Source of the DNA: M3007 sp041160955 | GTDB taxonomy: Bacteria; Bacteroidota; Bacteroidia; Chitinophagales; Saprospiraceae | Length of the DNA: 14,302 bases | Reading direction: 5' to 3' | NCBI GenBank assembly: GCA_041160955.1 | Contig: JBEAVK010000186.1 | Location: 1 to 14,302 of the forward strand | Shown here: in pieces, positions 12,775 through 14,302 of the stretch | Layout: each line of letters starts with the position of its first letter | Position numbering within the stretch: the stretch's first letter is position 1 | Made by a program: the position numbers and the translations under genes | Notes under the pieces: model-generated | Database searches by the model: none | What the model was told of the DNA's origin: nothing | What the model saw: the letters and a program-made list of their open reading frames with translations, nothing else

Positions 12775-13563
12775 TTGCTCAACCTGTACATTTCGCACGC
12801 AGATGGTGACCAAAAATACCTAAAAGAATTTTTGGCGGAGATAAAACCAATGCAGGAAAAATACAACCTGCGGATTTGGCATAATCATCCCGAACCCGCT
12901 ACTGTCATTCCATTCCCTTGGAGTCTGCTCTTTTTTTGGTACCGCCCACGCAGTAACAATCGGTTGCCGTACCACTACGACTTGCCCAATGAACTGGCCA
13001 TGGCCGATATTTATTTGTTCTTAACCAGCCAAAAATCGGTCAATGTGGACTGGATTAAGGACGTAGAAGAACGCGCCGCCACCGAGCGGTACAATACCCT
13101 GGGTAATCATTATGTTCGGGTGTTTACGATACCCGTTTCAGCATCTCAATGGAGGATATTTTCTAGTTTGAGCATATACCCTAGCCTCGGCCCGGCGGGG
13201 AAAGCAATCAATCAATTGCCTACCAGTAAAGAAGGATGGGCTACGGTTTTGGATCAATTAAAGCCAATTATCGAGGTTTTATCCCAAAATCACTTAGAAA
13301 AACGAAAAATTGAAGGGCTACCCTTAAACCCCAAACCGCTGCCTTGGAACGACACACCTCCAACCCTTATCCCTTTCCCGCAATGGGTAGGATGGGCCAT
13401 GTTGATCGCTATACTGTTCTCCACTGCAAGGGCTTATGATTCCCAATGCACCCGAAAAATGGCGCCAGGGACAATAAAAAGAAACCCTAAACCCGAGGAG
13501 TACCGCCGCGAAAATCCAGTGCAACCGCCAGTGGATGTACCCTTCCCGCCCGATACCCTCTAA
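12775..13563 (+). CDS. TIR-domain protein with hydrophobic BB-loop insertion
   Basis: This 262-residue protein fits a bacterial TIR domain (about 1-170). The beta-A strand is MLNLYISHADGD. Helix A is YLKEFLAEIKPM. LRIWHNH stands at beta-B. ELAMADIYLFLTSQKSV is helix B/beta-C. WIKDVEERAATER places E98 where TIR NADases have their catalytic Glu. YVRVFTIPVSASQW and LGPAGKAI match the late TIR_2 pattern. Residues 41-70 replace the usual BB-loop with a hydrophobic Pro/Trp/Phe stretch (PFPWSLLFFWY). After the domain come PLPWND, IPFPQWVGW, a short hydrophobic segment (~204-218) and a Pro-rich tail. The start is TTG, chosen because it aligns exactly with the ATG of the paralogue 14 bases downstream. 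TIR proteins act as NAD-cleaving defence effectors or as adaptors; which applies here is unknown. Confidence 0.75.
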   Translation: MLNLYISHADGDQKYLKEFLAEIKPMQEKYNLRIWHNHPEPATVIPFPWSLLFFWYRPRSNNRLPYHYDLPNELAMADIYLFLTSQKSVNVDWIKDVEERAATERYNTLGNHYVRVFTIPVSASQWRIFSSLSIYPSLGPAGKAINQLPTSKEGWATVLDQLKPIIEVLSQNHLEKRKIEGLPLNPKPLPWNDTPPTLIPFPQWVGWAMLIAILFSTARAYDSQCTRKMAPGTIKRNPKPEEYRRENPVQPPVDVPFPPDTL

Positions 13564-13577
13564 ACCGCCGCCGATAC

Positions 13578-14302
13578 ATGCTCCATTTATATATTTCACA
13601 TGCCCCGGCTGATAAACGCTATGTAGCGGAGTTCATGGAATGGATCGCTCCTTTGCAGGTACGTTATAATTTACGGATTTGGTACGACCACCCCGAACCA
13701 GATCCCGTAGTGCCGTACCCGTGGAATATCTTGTTTTTTTGGTATTCACCACGCAGCAGAAAGCGACCTTACCACCGCAAAATGCACGAAGAACTGGAGC
13801 AAGGGCATATTTTTCTGTTTTTTACCCAGCCAAAAATCCATCACAACACCGTGGATCGAAAATATAGAAGTGCCTGCAGCCGTGGATCGTTACCAACAGT
13901 TGGGCAGTAAATATGTACGGATTTACCCAGTGCTGGTAGAAACCTCCCAATGGAAAATACACTCCAGGTTGGCGGGTTTTTCTACCTTAGGGCCGGTGGG
14001 AAAGACAGTAGGGCAAGTAAAACCCAGAGAAGATGCTTGGCTCAAACTAGTGGAAGACTTGCGAAAAGTAATCATAGACTTGCGACAAAACCACCTGGAG
14101 ATGCACCAGCAAAAAGCACTCCCAATGGATGCTTTCGATCCTGCACCAGTGCCTTGGAATGACTCAGCAGAGCGGGTCATCCCTTTCCCCAATTGGGCAG
14201 GATGGTTATTGATGACAGGTATTGTTTACCTCGCTGTTACTTGGTTGGTAGCGCAAATAAAACCCAGCCACAAGCCATATTGGCCCAAAAAAGAAGTACC
14301 CA
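13578..14302 (+). pseudogene. Second TIR paralogue, frameshifted, cut by edge
   Basis: From the ATG at 13578 the frame reads MLHLYISHAPADKRY, YNLRIWYDHPEP, YPWNILFFWYSPRS and LEQGHIFLFFTQPK. It then loses similarity and stops at 13910. The paralogue continues in the +1 frame: SQKSITTPWIENIEVPAAV, YVRIYPVLVETSQWKI, STLGPVGKTV, DAWLKLVEDLRKVI, PVPWND, VIPFPNWAGW, and a convincing membrane helix LLMTGIVYLAVTWLVA, open to the window end. The first copy has ACCAGCC where this one has ACCCAGCC (13824-13830), so one extra C explains the break. The catalytic Glu (WIENIE) and hydrophobic insertion are kept. It may be a recent pseudogene, a sequencing error in a C-run, or a +1 recoding site. About half of the residues look identical to the first copy. 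Confidence 0.78.

Noticed and set aside
13923..14192. Minus-strand frame of 89 codons at the right end
   Set aside because: It is antisense to the continued TIR paralogue, whose similarity to the first copy shows that the plus strand is coding.

Overview
The window looks like a chromosomal segment from a member of the Bacteroidota, possibly a Saprospirales- or Haliscomenobacter-like organism. The evidence is moderately AT-rich DNA, promoters with the TAnnTTTG -7 box used by the Bacteroidota primary sigma factor, a run of secreted beta-barrel-like outer-membrane proteins, and a membrane protein fused to a 'Planctomycete-type' cytochrome c domain. The class-level guess is inference; no rRNA or tRNA gene is present to settle it.

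Layout. (1) 1-380 has no gene and holds a 22-bp imperfect inverted repeat and a nested cluster of four short REP-like palindromes. (2) 381-1843, minus strand, is an arsenic-type cassette: an ArsR repressor behind a 13-bp perfect dyad operator, a DUF6428-like Cys-tailed protein, a strong intrinsic terminator, and a PAT/ArsN1-like GNAT acetyltransferase. No arsenate reductase or arsenite pump is visible. (3) 1904-5041, minus strand, carries four signal-peptide-bearing, probably outer-membrane beta-barrel proteins; two overlap by ATGA. A decayed copy of the last gene's 3' end lies immediately upstream of it. (4) 5221-5533 is a MITE-like element with ~100-bp imperfect terminal inverted repeats, internal hairpins and a perfect 9-bp target duplication. 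(5) 5617-9309, minus strand, is full-length sbcC with no sbcD beside it. (6) 9310-9819 is non-coding and contains a second REP/REPIN-like cluster. (7) 9820-11444 has a HAD phosphatase diverging from a small membrane protein plus acyl-CoA thioesterase pair; both directions use a TACCTTTG box. (8) 11589-12347, minus strand, is a DUF2231-like/cytochrome c fusion. (9) 12348-12774 is non-coding, with a candidate small RNA or attenuated leader ending in a textbook terminator. (10) From 12775 to the right edge is a tandem pair of paralogous TIR-domain proteins, the second broken by a one-base insertion and cut by the window edge.

The best candidate for something undescribed is the TIR pair. The domain keeps the TIR order (beta-A YISHA, a helix with AD-type start, the Trp...Glu motif, then PV...QW and LGP-GK), but the BB-loop region is replaced by a ~30-residue hydrophobic Pro/Trp-rich insertion. 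Each protein also has a C-terminal PWND...IPFP-W segment leading into a hydrophobic helix. A possible attenuator and a GTTCC-AAA-GGAAC palindrome over the promoter precede the pair. The array may continue beyond 14302.

The MITE and the two REP clusters are the best-supported mobile or repeat signals and can be checked directly in the complete genome.
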